Part shown: one piece after another, positions 7,846 through 17,028 of the stretch
Layout: the number at the start of each line of letters is the position of its first letter
Numbering within the stretch: position 1 is the first letter of the stretch
Source: JAUMXJ01 sp041781135
GTDB lineage: Bacteria > Bacillota > Clostridia > Peptostreptococcales > Acidaminobacteraceae
Length of the DNA: 48,353 nt
Assembly: GCA_041781135.1 (NCBI GenBank)
Contig: JBHAZV010000047.1
Coordinates: 1-48,353 of the forward strand
Direction of reading: 5' to 3'
The notes under the pieces: generated by a model
The model's database searches: none
The model's input: only the letters and a program-made list of their open reading frames with translations
Told to the model about the DNA's origin: nothing
Translations under genes and position numbers: made by a program

Positions 7846-8508
7846 ATGACTGATAGTAAAAAAGCTGCGCCGAGGATTGTTTATCTTGCAGGAGGCTGTT
7901 ATTGGGGTGTAGAGGCGTTTTTTAAGAGCCTGCGAGGCGTGCTCGATACAGACGTCGGGTTTGCGAATGGCGACGAGGGTCTTACCGGCGTGACATATTC
8001 CGATGTGTGCACTCACACTACCGGATTCGCAGAGGCTGTGCGAATTGTCTTCGATCCGGACGTGATTTCGGCTTCGGATCTCTTCAGGCAGTTTTTCAGG
8101 ATCATCGATCCCACTTTGCTCAACAGGCAGGGGCCGGATATTGGAAATCAGTACAGGACAGGCATATACTACCCGGAAGACGACTGCGGCATCAAGACTG
8201 ACGCGGCGGCTGTGATTGCCGAGGAGCAGCGGAAATATAATAAAAAAATTGTTACGGAATTAGAGCCTCTAAGGATTTATGTGAGCGCAGACGAGGCGCA
8301 CCAGGATTATCTCGATAAAAACCCCGGCGGATATTGTCATATAGACCTTTCGAAATATGTGGGTACCGATGATGCCGATACAGAGAATGCGGGTGCAAAG
8401 TGCGCCGATGCGGAGTATTCTGATGCTAATAGCGCCGATGTATGTAATATATATGCAAAGCCAAAGACTTTAGGCATAGCACCCGATTCGAGCGGCGCGA
8501 ATGGATAA
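7846..8508 (+). CDS. msrA: Peptide-methionine (S)-S-oxide reductase MsrA, with unusual Asp/Ala-rich tail
   Basis: Repairs methionine-S-sulfoxide in proteins. The catalytic Cys18 lies in AGGCYWGVEAFF (the family motif is GCFWG, with Tyr tolerated). DPTLLNRQGPDIGNQYRT and the later GYCHIDLSKY are typical. The domain ends near residue 165. About 55 further residues follow that are rich in Asp and Ala, carry repeated ADxxx and GCCGATG-type units, and include two Cys that could act in recycling. An ATG at 7825 is in frame, but the ATG at 7846 has a better-placed aggtgg site and removes a non-conserved leader. The last codons overlap the Nudix gene. Confidence 0.92.
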   Translation: MTDSKKAAPRIVYLAGGCYWGVEAFFKSLRGVLDTDVGFANGDEGLTGVTYSDVCTHTTGFAEAVRIVFDPDVISASDLFRQFFRIIDPTLLNRQGPDIGNQYRTGIYYPEDDCGIKTDAAAVIAEEQRKYNKKIVTELEPLRIYVSADEAHQDYLDKNPGGYCHIDLSKYVGTDDADTENAGAKCADAEYSDANSADVCNIYAKPKTLGIAPDSSGANG

Positions 8509-9004
8509 AAGTTTTTCGGTGCTGCTTCCTCTGGTAGACTGCTGCGGCGAAAGAGGCGTTTTATTTCAGGTGAGAAATAAGTCTCTCAGGCATCACGGAG
8601 GGGAGATCTCCTTTCCTGGCGGTGCGGTAGAGAACGGAGAGAATGCGGAGCAAGCCGCCGTGCGCGAGACGAGCGAGGAGCTTGGCATACCTGAGAGCGC
8701 CATAGAGCTGCTTTGCGGCATAGGGGGCACGCGCGCTTTAAGCGGCAGTTTTATAAATTGCTATGTCGGCAGGCTTGGCACAAATAGCTTTGCGCCGTCG
8801 GAAGACGAGGTGGAAACCCTCTTTGTGGTCCCGCTGAATTTTTTGCTAAGCGCATCGCCTAAGCTCCATTTTCTTGAGGACAGCTGCGGAAATAAGGTCG
8901 AGTCGCAGATTTATGAGTATGACGGCAGGGTTATTTGGGGAATTACTGCAAGACTGCTAAAGAATTTTGTGGATTCGTACGATAGTATAAGAAATAAACT
9001 TTGA
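8501..9004 (+). CDS. Nudix hydrolase, probable coenzyme A pyrophosphatase
   Basis: A 167-residue Nudix protein. The Nudix box is complete (GGAVENGENAEQAAVRETSEE followed by LGI). The segment just before it, RNKSLRHHGGEISFPGG, resembles the NudL/NUDT7-type CoA pyrophosphatase signature. It would therefore hydrolyse CoA or its oxidised forms to phosphopantetheine and 3',5'-ADP. That substrate is inferred from the motif. The start overlaps the msrA end by 8 bp, which suggests translational coupling and perhaps shared oxidative-damage duty. Confidence 0.88.
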   Translation: MDKSFSVLLPLVDCCGERGVLFQVRNKSLRHHGGEISFPGGAVENGENAEQAAVRETSEELGIPESAIELLCGIGGTRALSGSFINCYVGRLGTNSFAPSEDEVETLFVVPLNFLLSASPKLHFLEDSCGNKVESQIYEYDGRVIWGITARLLKNFVDSYDSIRNKL

Positions 9005-9014
9005 TGGAGGCATC

Positions 9015-10199
9015 TTGAATATAGATCCTGTCAAACACATTCAGCCTGGGCGGTCGATAGAGATCGAGGTAGAGGGCGTCGGCAGTTCACTTCGCACTTT
9101 GGTTGAGTGCGAAGTTGTTGACAATCAGTTTCGCGTGCTTGCGCCAATCGTCGAAGGCAGGACATTCCTCTTTTCGGGTATAAAAGAAATTTTTGTAATA
9201 TATACCAGCCGCATGGGGAGCGACACTCAAAGCAACCAGATAAAGTGCAGGATAGTCAGCAAGGCAGTTATAGAAAATCTTCCTGTAATAACGCTCGAAA
9301 TAATCGGCGAGCCCACTACGACGCAGCGCAGAAAGGCGTTTCGGGTAAATATAACAAGAGATTTTGTCTTTGAGGACAGAGATGGAGTGTTCAGGATGCT
9401 GACAAGCCGCGATATCAGCCTCACCGGAATGTATGCAACAACAGCGAAACCCGTCCACACCGGAGATGTGATAAGGATTCTCTGGGACACCGAAAATGAG
9501 GACGGCTCACTTAAAGATGCAGAACTCCTCAGTCACATTTTTAAGAAAGAAGACGCGCTTACCTGCGATGTCGAACTTAATATCGACTTTAAGGATGTGG
9601 ATCCCGAACTTTATGAAAAGCATAAAAAACTCACGGAGGAAAAGGCGCGCTATTTTGTGGTCGAGGCCAAGGTAGTCGGTTCGAGCTATGACGCCGCGGA
9701 GCGGGTTTATTCGCTCAGGCTCAGTTTTTCGGAAATAGAGGAGAAGCGCTCAAAGTCTGTATTGAGTTATCTTTATAAAAAGCAGGCTGAGGTGCTCGGC
9801 TCCGATCCGCAATTCGCCAATCGAATGGACAGCTTTTTTTCGAACGTTGCCGGCGAGCCGCCGATGCCGTTTTATGTCTCTGTGATATCCATGCTTGCTG
9901 CGTTGTCTGTTATGTTTTCCGTAGTATTTTTTATGATCGCGCAGCCTGCGGATTCGGCGTTTATGGATGCGCTGCTCAGAGTCGACCGCACGGCGCAGGC
10001 TGTATGGAAAATCTCTGAACTAAAGACATCGCTTATTTTGATAATAGCTGCGGTGGCGCTTGAGGCGTTTTCGTTTGCGGTTCGCATGTCGCTGTGGCTT
10101 AGGAAAATAAACACTCTTAAGGCGATATGGATCGCTCGACCGCTGATTTATTCTGTGGCGCTCGTTATAATAGCTTTTATAAGCTATGGCAGGATATAA
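9015..10199 (+). CDS. Membrane-anchored PilZ (c-di-GMP receptor) protein, YcgR-like N-terminus
   Basis: A 394-residue protein. Residues 1-95 look like the YcgR-type flagellar-brake N-terminal domain. A PilZ domain follows with both c-di-GMP-binding signatures, RKAFR (106-110, RxxxR) and DISLTG (133-138, D/NxSxxG). Unlike soluble YcgR, the C-terminus has three predicted membrane helices (about 285-310, 336-356 and 371-391). The start is TTG, placed by GGAGG at 9006-9010. It may link c-di-GMP levels to motility or surface behaviour, in line with the flagellar genes further on, but the output is unknown. Confidence 0.87.
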   Translation: MNIDPVKHIQPGRSIEIEVEGVGSSLRTLVECEVVDNQFRVLAPIVEGRTFLFSGIKEIFVIYTSRMGSDTQSNQIKCRIVSKAVIENLPVITLEIIGEPTTTQRRKAFRVNITRDFVFEDRDGVFRMLTSRDISLTGMYATTAKPVHTGDVIRILWDTENEDGSLKDAELLSHIFKKEDALTCDVELNIDFKDVDPELYEKHKKLTEEKARYFVVEAKVVGSSYDAAERVYSLRLSFSEIEEKRSKSVLSYLYKKQAEVLGSDPQFANRMDSFFSNVAGEPPMPFYVSVISMLAALSVMFSVVFFMIAQPADSAFMDALLRVDRTAQAVWKISELKTSLILIIAAVALEAFSFAVRMSLWLRKINTLKAIWIARPLIYSVALVIIAFISYGRI

Positions 10200-10260
10200 T
10201 CAGGCGTAAAATAAAATGCCGGATACTATAGTTAGAAAATAGTTTGAAAAAGGCGCTATG

Positions 10261-10983
10261 TTATTTTTCTATCAGAGAGCGCACAGCGTTGATTACAGCG
10301 CTTTCGGAGTGCTCGTTTATGCTGTATAACATTTTTGTAATATCATTCGCCCTCTCGCGGGCTGTTTTTTTGTTTACCGGACAAGGGCTTGTGGCGACAG
10401 GTATTTCGAATCTCCTGACATAGCTTTCGACACTTTTTTCGGATGTGTATATCAGCGGGCGGATGACCGTTATTCCGCTGCGTTCGAGGTATGATAATGG
10501 TTCGAGCGTCCCTATTCTTCCGCCGTACACCAAGTTCATAATAAATGTGTTTACGAGGTCATCCTGATGATGTCCGAGCGCAAGCTTGTTCATTCCGAGC
10601 TTGCGCATAGCAGTCGCAAGCGCGCCGCGCCGCATATTTGCGCAAAGCGCGCATGGGTTCGTCTCTTTGCGCGTCTCAAAAACGATTTCGGCTATGTCTG
10701 TCTTTACGATATGCAGCTCTATATCGAGAGAATCGCAAAATTTTTGGGCAAAGCCCATATTCAGCGCGCTTAATCCACTGACTTTTTCGAATCCCGGATC
10801 TATCGTGATTCCCGAAAGTCGGAATTTTGTGCCGCCATACTTCATTAGCCCGCTCATCAAGTGCAGAAGCGCCATTGAATCCTTGCCGCCCGAAACTCCG
10901 ACCGCTACAAAATCGCCATCAGAGATCATCTGATGGCGTTCGATCGCATACCTCATTGTTCCCGCTACATTTTGCTTTTTCAT
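10261..10983 (-). CDS. PP-loop ATPase of the TtcA/TilS-related family, probable tRNA thiolation enzyme
   Basis: A 240-residue N-type ATP pyrophosphatase. The PP-loop is SGGKDS (31-36). CALC (Cys111, Cys114) plus Cys201 in ATSPCPV match the three cysteines that hold an Fe-S cluster in TtcA, and GHHQDDLVNTF matches the family. TtcA makes 2-thiocytidine-32 in tRNA. Firmicute members of this shorter class are often annotated only as tRNA 2-thiocytidine/lysidine synthetase-like, so the exact nucleoside is unproven. Its start overlaps the end of the upstream minus-strand gene by 4 bp (ATG within 10980-10983), so the two are translationally coupled. Confidence 0.8.
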   Translation of the reverse strand: MKKQNVAGTMRYAIERHQMISDGDFVAVGVSGGKDSMALLHLMSGLMKYGGTKFRLSGITIDPGFEKVSGLSALNMGFAQKFCDSLDIELHIVKTDIAEIVFETRKETNPCALCANMRRGALATAMRKLGMNKLALGHHQDDLVNTFIMNLVYGGRIGTLEPLSYLERSGITVIRPLIYTSEKSVESYVRRFEIPVATSPCPVNKKTARERANDITKMLYSINEHSESAVINAVRSLIEK

Positions 10984-12734
10984 TGGTTGGATGGCTCTGT
11001 GACATCATGTGTATAGTTGTGGATTTTTACCACAGGTTCGAGCTCGTTGCCTTCTTTATCTATTATAATCATATGGATCTCGTATTCTCCGATATTTTCG
11101 AAGCTGAAGCTTACAGTATCGCCCTCGCTCTCTGCGAGCATTTGCCCGTCGTGGTAGATCCGCCATACGCACTTGGCGATTTTTAGACTGCCCTGCGAGT
11201 CGTTTTCGCACTGAACCGTTTTTAGAGTAGGAGAAGATATTTTGAAGCTTGGCACAATAGCTTGATTGAGCGCCCTGAAATAGAGCAGTGACAATGTAAA
11301 TGTCGCTGCAAGGAATATGATTACTGCCGCCGCATACGCTATCTTTTTGAATTTATTGTTTTTATTTCCGAATGAATCCATGGTCTTGTAGAATTCATCG
11401 AGGTCGGATGTGTCCTCTGCGTCCAGCTTGCTTGTTTCAAAATTTCTGTAAATGTAGAAAGGCGAATCTTTGTCGATTTCGTCGAGCGCGGTGGTTTTCA
11501 GCAGCCCTTCGTCTTTCATGGAGTCGATGCTTTCGAGCGCTTCGTCGGCAAAGGATTCAAGTTTTTCGGTCTCTATCAGTTTTTTGTTTTTGTTTTTTTC
11601 TTTGTTTCTGCGTTTTTTGGATTTTCGGCTCTGCTTAGAATTTTCTTTATCGCTGTCTGCGTTGGTTTCGATATTTTCTTCGGTTGTTGGGGCGGCATTT
11701 TCGTTTTGTGCATCTTCGCCCTGCGGTTTTGAAGAATCGTCGAGTCGCTGTTTTCCATATTTGTGGAATTCGTCGACAATGTTCTGTAGGCTGCTCGTAA
11801 TCTCGCTTGTGACCTCGTTGAGGTCGATGGTCTTTGGCTGGACGGAGCGAATGATTTCAAATTCGTCGATTTCGCTCGGAATCTGTTTTGTTGCGGCATC
11901 GTCGAGCAGCAGCTCTCTGTTTTCGAATCCGTCGGTATCTATGCTGACAGAGTAGTTAGTTTGATTTTCGATTTTTTGTTCGAATGCGTCGATTTTGTAG
12001 CCCAAGCTGATTTCTTCGCGCCTTTTTGCAAGTTCAAGCTGCTTGATTTCCTCCTGGCGTATGAATTCGTCTACGGCCTTGCTGTCTATGACTTCTCCGC
12101 CTTTTACTGAAAAATAGACGCGCTTTTCCAGCTGTGCCGGCACTTTGTATATGAACACATCCCTGAACGCCGCATAAACATCGGCTATTGAGTAGAAGTT
12201 GTTGTTGCCGAGCTTCATCTGCTCTATCAGGGTGGCTTCAGCTCCGTCGAGGTCGGGGAGAAGCCTTCCGAGAAGTATGCCTATAGAGGCTACTATGTCG
12301 CTGTCGCTGACAGGCGAATGATCCGTGTAGTTTACTATCTCCCGGAGATATATCCCGTTTTCATTAAGCAGGAGCTGGTCATCCTGAATCAGGAGGAATT
12401 TTATGGAATTTGGAAACTCGTCATACCTGAGCATTTTTTTGAGTATTTCCAAGGCGATCTGGATCTTGATGCTCTTGTCCGAGCGAGTGGCATCAGCAAA
12501 ATGGTCAAAATCTGTACCTTCTACATGCTTGAGCATGATTCGGGTTTTCTCGTGATCTTCTTCCGATTCGAGGAAGTTATATAGATTTTCTAATTGATTT
12601 TTGGTTGAAATCGCAAGATAAGACGGGCGAAACATCGTGATTATAATCACTTTTTCGCCGCTGGCGCTTGAAATTGCGGTCCCTATCTCAGCTGCGTCAC
12701 TCCTGTATTCGAGTGCGTACGATTTATAATTCAT
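10980..12734 (-). CDS. Single-pass membrane protein with pseudokinase-like N-terminus and exported PKD-like C-terminus
   Basis: A 584-residue protein of no recognised named family. Residues 1-215 follow the order of a protein-kinase fold: IMLKHVEGTDFDHF at the hinge position, a helix SIKIQIALEILKKML, then FLLIQDDQLLLNENGIYLRE where HRD..N and DFG should be, then DIVASIGILLGRLL. The catalytic His, Asp and DFG are absent, so activity is unlikely. A coiled segment (about 225-250) and a long charged, Lys/Asn/Glu-rich linker (about 335-420) follow. One membrane helix lies at about 466-488, and a 95-residue extracytoplasmic beta-type domain ends the protein. The kinase reading is inference from pattern only. 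It is first in a coupled pair with the TtcA-like gene. Confidence 0.7.
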   Translation of the reverse strand: MNYKSYALEYRSDAAEIGTAISSASGEKVIIITMFRPSYLAISTKNQLENLYNFLESEEDHEKTRIMLKHVEGTDFDHFADATRSDKSIKIQIALEILKKMLRYDEFPNSIKFLLIQDDQLLLNENGIYLREIVNYTDHSPVSDSDIVASIGILLGRLLPDLDGAEATLIEQMKLGNNNFYSIADVYAAFRDVFIYKVPAQLEKRVYFSVKGGEVIDSKAVDEFIRQEEIKQLELAKRREEISLGYKIDAFEQKIENQTNYSVSIDTDGFENRELLLDDAATKQIPSEIDEFEIIRSVQPKTIDLNEVTSEITSSLQNIVDEFHKYGKQRLDDSSKPQGEDAQNENAAPTTEENIETNADSDKENSKQSRKSKKRRNKEKNKNKKLIETEKLESFADEALESIDSMKDEGLLKTTALDEIDKDSPFYIYRNFETSKLDAEDTSDLDEFYKTMDSFGNKNNKFKKIAYAAAVIIFLAATFTLSLLYFRALNQAIVPSFKISSPTLKTVQCENDSQGSLKIAKCVWRIYHDGQMLAESEGDTVSFSFENIGEYEIHMIIIDKEGNELEPVVKIHNYTHDVTEPSNQ

Positions 12735-12842
12735 ACAGTTAGTATATTAGAAATTTCTCGAATTTACAAGCGTTATAAAACTAATTATCTTTTAATATTC
12801 AATTTATCTTAAATGGTGTAGTATATACACAGAGGTAAATCA

Positions 12843-13655
12843 GTGATCAGTAAAGAAACAAAGACAAAATCCGACAGCGTTATAAAAGTTGAAGGCCTTA
12901 AAAAGGTGTATTTTTTGGGCACTGAAAAGGTTATGGCGCTGAGGGGGGTAGATTTAGAAATTAAGCGAGGGGCTATATGCTGTATTATCGGCACTTCGGG
13001 CTCCGGTAAATCTACTCTTCTGAATATGCTCGCAGGCCTTGAAAAACCAACGGTCGGAAGGGTCGTTGTAGCGGGTCATATCATTAATAAGCTAAATGAG
13101 AAGGAGCTTGCAGAATTCAGGCAGAAATATATAGGCTTTGTTTTTCAGTCGTATAATCTCATTTCCTCTATGACCGCTATTCAAAATGTGATGATGCCGC
13201 TGATTTTCAGAGGCGTTCCCGCTAAGCTCCGGCGCAGGCTTGCGATTAAGTCGATGGAGATGGTCGGAGTGGGCGACAGGCTAAATCACAGACCGAATCA
13301 GATGTCCGGCGGACAGCAGCAGAGGGTCGGTATCGCAAGAGCGTTTGTGGGCTCGCCGCAGATAATATTTGCAGATGAGCCTACAGGAAACCTCGATACT
13401 GCAACTTCAATCGAGATTATGAATATCATCTGGAAGATGGCTCACGAGAAAAATCAGACCATTGTCATCGTTACACACGACCAGGAGGTGGCGGATTATG
13501 CAGATCAGGTGGTGCACATCAGGGACGGGCTTATTCAGGAGATTGAGTACAGAGATTCAAATGCGGTTTACGAGCGTTTTATCAAACCCTACGACGATGC
13601 CAAGGCTAAAAAGTCGGAAGCAGAATTGAACAAAGAAAAAAATACAGACAAATAA
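12843..13655 (+). CDS. ABC transporter ATP-binding protein, MacB/LolD type
   Basis: A 270-residue ATPase with Walker A GTSGSGKST, signature MSGGQQQRVGIARAF, Walker B IIFADEPTGNLD and switch His in IVTHD. The inserted stretch YNLISSMTAIQNVMMPL is typical of MacB/LolD-type ATPases that energise mechanotransmission permeases rather than importers. It starts at GTG 12843, with agaggt a few bases upstream. The C-terminal tail is Lys/Glu-rich. It is the first gene of a four-gene plus-strand operon with 11-bp gaps to the next two genes. Confidence 0.92.
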   Translation: MISKETKTKSDSVIKVEGLKKVYFLGTEKVMALRGVDLEIKRGAICCIIGTSGSGKSTLLNMLAGLEKPTVGRVVVAGHIINKLNEKELAEFRQKYIGFVFQSYNLISSMTAIQNVMMPLIFRGVPAKLRRRLAIKSMEMVGVGDRLNHRPNQMSGGQQQRVGIARAFVGSPQIIFADEPTGNLDTATSIEIMNIIWKMAHEKNQTIVIVTHDQEVADYADQVVHIRDGLIQEIEYRDSNAVYERFIKPYDDAKAKKSEAELNKEKNTDK

Positions 13656-13666
13656 CGGAGACTAAA

Positions 13667-15715
13667 ATGAAAAAAGTATTATCGGCAGTGATTATTCTTG
13701 CGCTTTTGATAGGCGCCATACCAATGAGCTTTGCTTCGGTGTATTCGCCGTATATCAGGATTCTGGTTCCTACCGAAATTCCGGAGATCAATGCCGGAGA
13801 GAGCGGCGAATTTGAGCTGAAAATCAAAAATGCCGGAGTGTACGGTGCTTTTCCTCTTACAATTAAATTTGGAGACGGACATCCGTTTAGGGCGGATTCA
13901 TCGGAGCTTGTTCAGGATATACGGTATGTAGGAGCGAATTCGACTCACTCTGTCAAATTCAAGGTGACTCCTAATCCGCTTGCTCAGGACAGGATTTATG
14001 AATTTGACGTTATATTCACCTACAAGGATAGCGAAGAAAATATTAAGACCAACACCGAAAAAGCATATATCAAAATAAATAACAAAAATACCGAGCCTCT
14101 GATCTCTACAGAGGAAGTGTTCACTAAAATCGACAAAATCGACAAGGAACAGCAAAATGTGCTGAACATAAAAATCAGAAATTTTGGCACGCTTTCTGCA
14201 AATAAGCTTAAAGCGACACTTTCGGGGTTTTCTCCGGAGGGGATTATGCTTGACAACGATTCGGACACTAAAATTGTCGGAAATCTGAAATCTGACGGCG
14301 CATACTACCTGATGTACAATATCAAGACATCAAATGCGCTTAAGCACGGCACGCATACGCTTTTGCTTACATTTGAGTACAACGACGAGTTCGGCACGAC
14401 ATACAAAAAAGAAATCAATGTGTATCTGTTTTCGGAGGATACATCTACGGGTGCGTCATCAAATCAGATAACTCTGAGCGAAATTTCGTATCCGGCGTCT
14501 GTTGAGCAGGAAAAGGATTTCGCTATAAAGTACAAGGTCACAAATAATACAGACAGGGAACTCAAAAAGGTAGTGGTCCAGTACGATCATCCTGATGTTT
14601 TGGTCGCAAAGAAGGACAGTAAGGTTGTAATCGACCTCGCGCCGGGCGAGACAAAAGAAGTCAGCGCACTTATGAGGGTCAGGAAGGGTACGGTTGAGAA
14701 TACTTATCATACCAATCTTCTCGCATATGTCGGGGGCTCCGAGACGCCTGCTGCAAAGGAATATGTAGGCATCTATGTGCTGCCGGAACCCGATGACAGC
14801 AAGGTCAGCAAGGCGAACAGACCGAAGCTTATAATCGAGAGCTACGAGTACGGCGGGAGCGCAAAGGCGGGCGAAGAATTTGAGCTGATTATGAATGTCA
14901 AAAATACTTCGATTGCGCAGTACACCAAAAATATCAAGATTGTGCTCTCGTCTGACGGCACATTTACTCCGGTAAATTCTTCCAGTTCGATTTTTGTGGA
15001 CAGCATTGCTCCGGGCGAGACAAAAAAGGTGAGCATAAAACTGAGAACAAAGGCTGATGCGGCGGTTCAGATATATACGATCGGAGTCAAGATGGACTAC
15101 GAAGACGGCGAAGGCAAGGCATTCGATGCGCAGAACAATCCTTTTACCGAATCGGAGAACCTGTCCGTTCAGGTTATTCAGGATGCAGTACTCAGCCTGA
15201 ACGGTCCGTTTATGGAGCCGGAGATGTATGTAGGCGACAGATACTATATCGACGTGCAGTACTACAACGAAGGCAAGGCTCGTATTACAAATCTCAAGAT
15301 TAAGATAGAGGGCGTGCCTGTCAGGGAAAATTCATCTTACATAGGCAATTTCGATCCGGGTCAGAACGATAATTTCTCGTTTGCGTTCACTCCCGAGGAA
15401 GAAGGGGAGTATTCCGGCAAACTGATATTCGAGTATCAGAATCCTGTCGGAGAGATCGAGACCAAGGAACTTGAATTCAGTTGTTTTGTGCTTCCGGCTT
15501 CCGAGAAACCTCAGCCTGATAACGGTGGAATAAATCCGAATATTCCGGAAAATCCCGATACAGATGGAACCGGCGCTGTCAACTGGACGCTTATACTCGG
15601 CATAGCCGGTGGTGTGGTGCTTGCTGCAATTATCATTGCCGCAGTTGTGGCAAAGAACAGGAAGCGCGCTCAGAGCATTAAGGATCTCGAAAGTGCATTC
15701 GAAGAAGAAAAGTAA
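13667..15715 (+). CDS. Exported CARDB/COG1361-like repeat protein, membrane-anchored at the C-terminus
   Basis: A 682-residue protein with a signal peptide (residues 1-24, MKKVLSAVIILALLIGAIPM then a Ser/Phe/Ala cleavage region). Four or five Ig-like beta repeats follow. Each carries a phrase such as APGETKEVSAL or APGETKKVSIKL and an N-T-D/N-x-G motif, the pattern of CARDB/NPCBM-associated domains. Near the end is a Pro/Asn-rich spacer, a membrane helix (WTLILGIAGGVVLAAIIIAA) and a short basic cytoplasmic tail ending in acidic residues. Lying between the ATPase and the permease, it is probably the extracytoplasmic partner that replaces MacA in this system. That role is inferred from position. 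Confidence 0.85.
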   Translation: MKKVLSAVIILALLIGAIPMSFASVYSPYIRILVPTEIPEINAGESGEFELKIKNAGVYGAFPLTIKFGDGHPFRADSSELVQDIRYVGANSTHSVKFKVTPNPLAQDRIYEFDVIFTYKDSEENIKTNTEKAYIKINNKNTEPLISTEEVFTKIDKIDKEQQNVLNIKIRNFGTLSANKLKATLSGFSPEGIMLDNDSDTKIVGNLKSDGAYYLMYNIKTSNALKHGTHTLLLTFEYNDEFGTTYKKEINVYLFSEDTSTGASSNQITLSEISYPASVEQEKDFAIKYKVTNNTDRELKKVVVQYDHPDVLVAKKDSKVVIDLAPGETKEVSALMRVRKGTVENTYHTNLLAYVGGSETPAAKEYVGIYVLPEPDDSKVSKANRPKLIIESYEYGGSAKAGEEFELIMNVKNTSIAQYTKNIKIVLSSDGTFTPVNSSSSIFVDSIAPGETKKVSIKLRTKADAAVQIYTIGVKMDYEDGEGKAFDAQNNPFTESENLSVQVIQDAVLSLNGPFMEPEMYVGDRYYIDVQYYNEGKARITNLKIKIEGVPVRENSSYIGNFDPGQNDNFSFAFTPEEEGEYSGKLIFEYQNPVGEIETKELEFSCFVLPASEKPQPDNGGINPNIPENPDTDGTGAVNWTLILGIAGGVVLAAIIIAAVVAKNRKRAQSIKDLESAFEEEK

Positions 15716-15726
15716 GAGGAGATATT

Positions 15727-17028
15727 ATGAGTAATCTCGACCTCTTCCTGATGGGTCTTGGGAACCTATTCAGAAGAAAAATGAGAACTGCGCTGACGGT
15801 GCTTGGAGTGGTTATCGGAACGACTTCCATCCTCGTAATGATTGCGATAGGCATCGGAATGCAGCGCAAGTTTGAAGAGACGCTCGCGCAGTTTGGCGAT
15901 CTCACAAAAATCAATGTAATAGCCGGCTATACAAATCAAGGCGAGAAAAAGTTTACCGAGAAAGCGATTTCTGATTTTTGGCAGATAAAGAATGTCAAAG
16001 CCGTAATCCCCAAAAAAAGGATAAACGGAACGTTGTGGTTTGGCAAAAAAAGGGGTTGGGCTCAGGTTTACGCATTGGATTTCTCGCTGCTCAAGTATAT
16101 CAATATGGAGCTGGTCTCCGGTCGAATGCCTCAGAGAGGGGAGGTCCTTGCCGGCTCCGAGGTTACGCAGGGGTTTACGGTTTATAAGCCCAACGGCGAG
16201 ATGGTAGTACCTGATATCGATCTCCTTAAGGATGAGTTCGAACTGACGATTTATCCCGATAAACCGGGGACAGACGATGTAGAAAAGCGCATGAAAATGC
16301 GTTTGAAGCCTGTCGGAGTGGTAGGCAGCGAGCATGACTGGGAAGTAAGCAGCAGTATCTTTATCGACATAAACGATTATGACGAGTTTATGGAGAGATA
16401 TAATCGAAAATACAAGATAAAGCCTCCAACCGCAAAGGAACTCGAAACCATCGGAAGGTACGAAACTGTCGAAGTTTTTGCCAATACCTACGAGGATGTA
16501 GAGCAGGTCGTAAGCGAGATCAAGGCAATGGGATTTGAATGCTATGTCAATGGCGAATGGCTGCGAAACCAGCAGAAAAATGCGGATATGATTAAAGGCG
16601 TGCTTGGGGCCGTAGGCGCTGTCTCGCTGTTTGTGGCTGCGATAGGCATTACAAATACAATGGTTATGTCAATATATGAGCGCATCAGAGAAATCGGTGT
16701 TATGAAGGTTATCGGCGCAAAGGTCGTCGACATCCGAAAACTCTTTTTGGTCGAAGCGGCAATGATCGGATTGTTCGGGGGGCTTGTAGGCGTCGGATCA
16801 AGCTATGGGGTAATGGCTATATTAAATAAATTGGCGGCATTGCTTTCAAAGAGCGGTGAAAGCGGCGACCCGTTTTCCGTGCAGATCGACTTTTCGCAGG
16901 CGTATCTGCCGCCGGAGATAGCGGTTTTGGGCGCGTTATTCGCAATGCTTATCGGTGTTTTGGCGGGGCTGTACCCATCTATTAAGGCTACGAGGCTCTC
17001 TGCGCTCGAAGCGATCAGGACGGATTAA
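15727..17028 (+). CDS. ABC transporter permease, MacB/FtsX family
   Basis: A 433-residue permease. One N-terminal membrane helix (ALTVLGVVIGTTSILVMIAI) is followed by a large extracytoplasmic domain of about 240 residues, then three C-terminal helices with the conserved MSIYERIREIGVMKVIGAK segment of FtsX-type permeases. The final GLYPSIKATRLSALEAIR is also diagnostic. Such proteins do not pass substrate through the membrane but transmit ATP-driven motion to external partners. It follows the CARDB-like gene by 11 bp and abuts the aminotransferase gene with no gap. Confidence 0.92.
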   Translation: MSNLDLFLMGLGNLFRRKMRTALTVLGVVIGTTSILVMIAIGIGMQRKFEETLAQFGDLTKINVIAGYTNQGEKKFTEKAISDFWQIKNVKAVIPKKRINGTLWFGKKRGWAQVYALDFSLLKYINMELVSGRMPQRGEVLAGSEVTQGFTVYKPNGEMVVPDIDLLKDEFELTIYPDKPGTDDVEKRMKMRLKPVGVVGSEHDWEVSSSIFIDINDYDEFMERYNRKYKIKPPTAKELETIGRYETVEVFANTYEDVEQVVSEIKAMGFECYVNGEWLRNQQKNADMIKGVLGAVGAVSLFVAAIGITNTMVMSIYERIREIGVMKVIGAKVVDIRKLFLVEAAMIGLFGGLVGVGSSYGVMAILNKLAALLSKSGESGDPFSVQIDFSQAYLPPEIAVLGALFAMLIGVLAGLYPSIKATRLSALEAIRTD

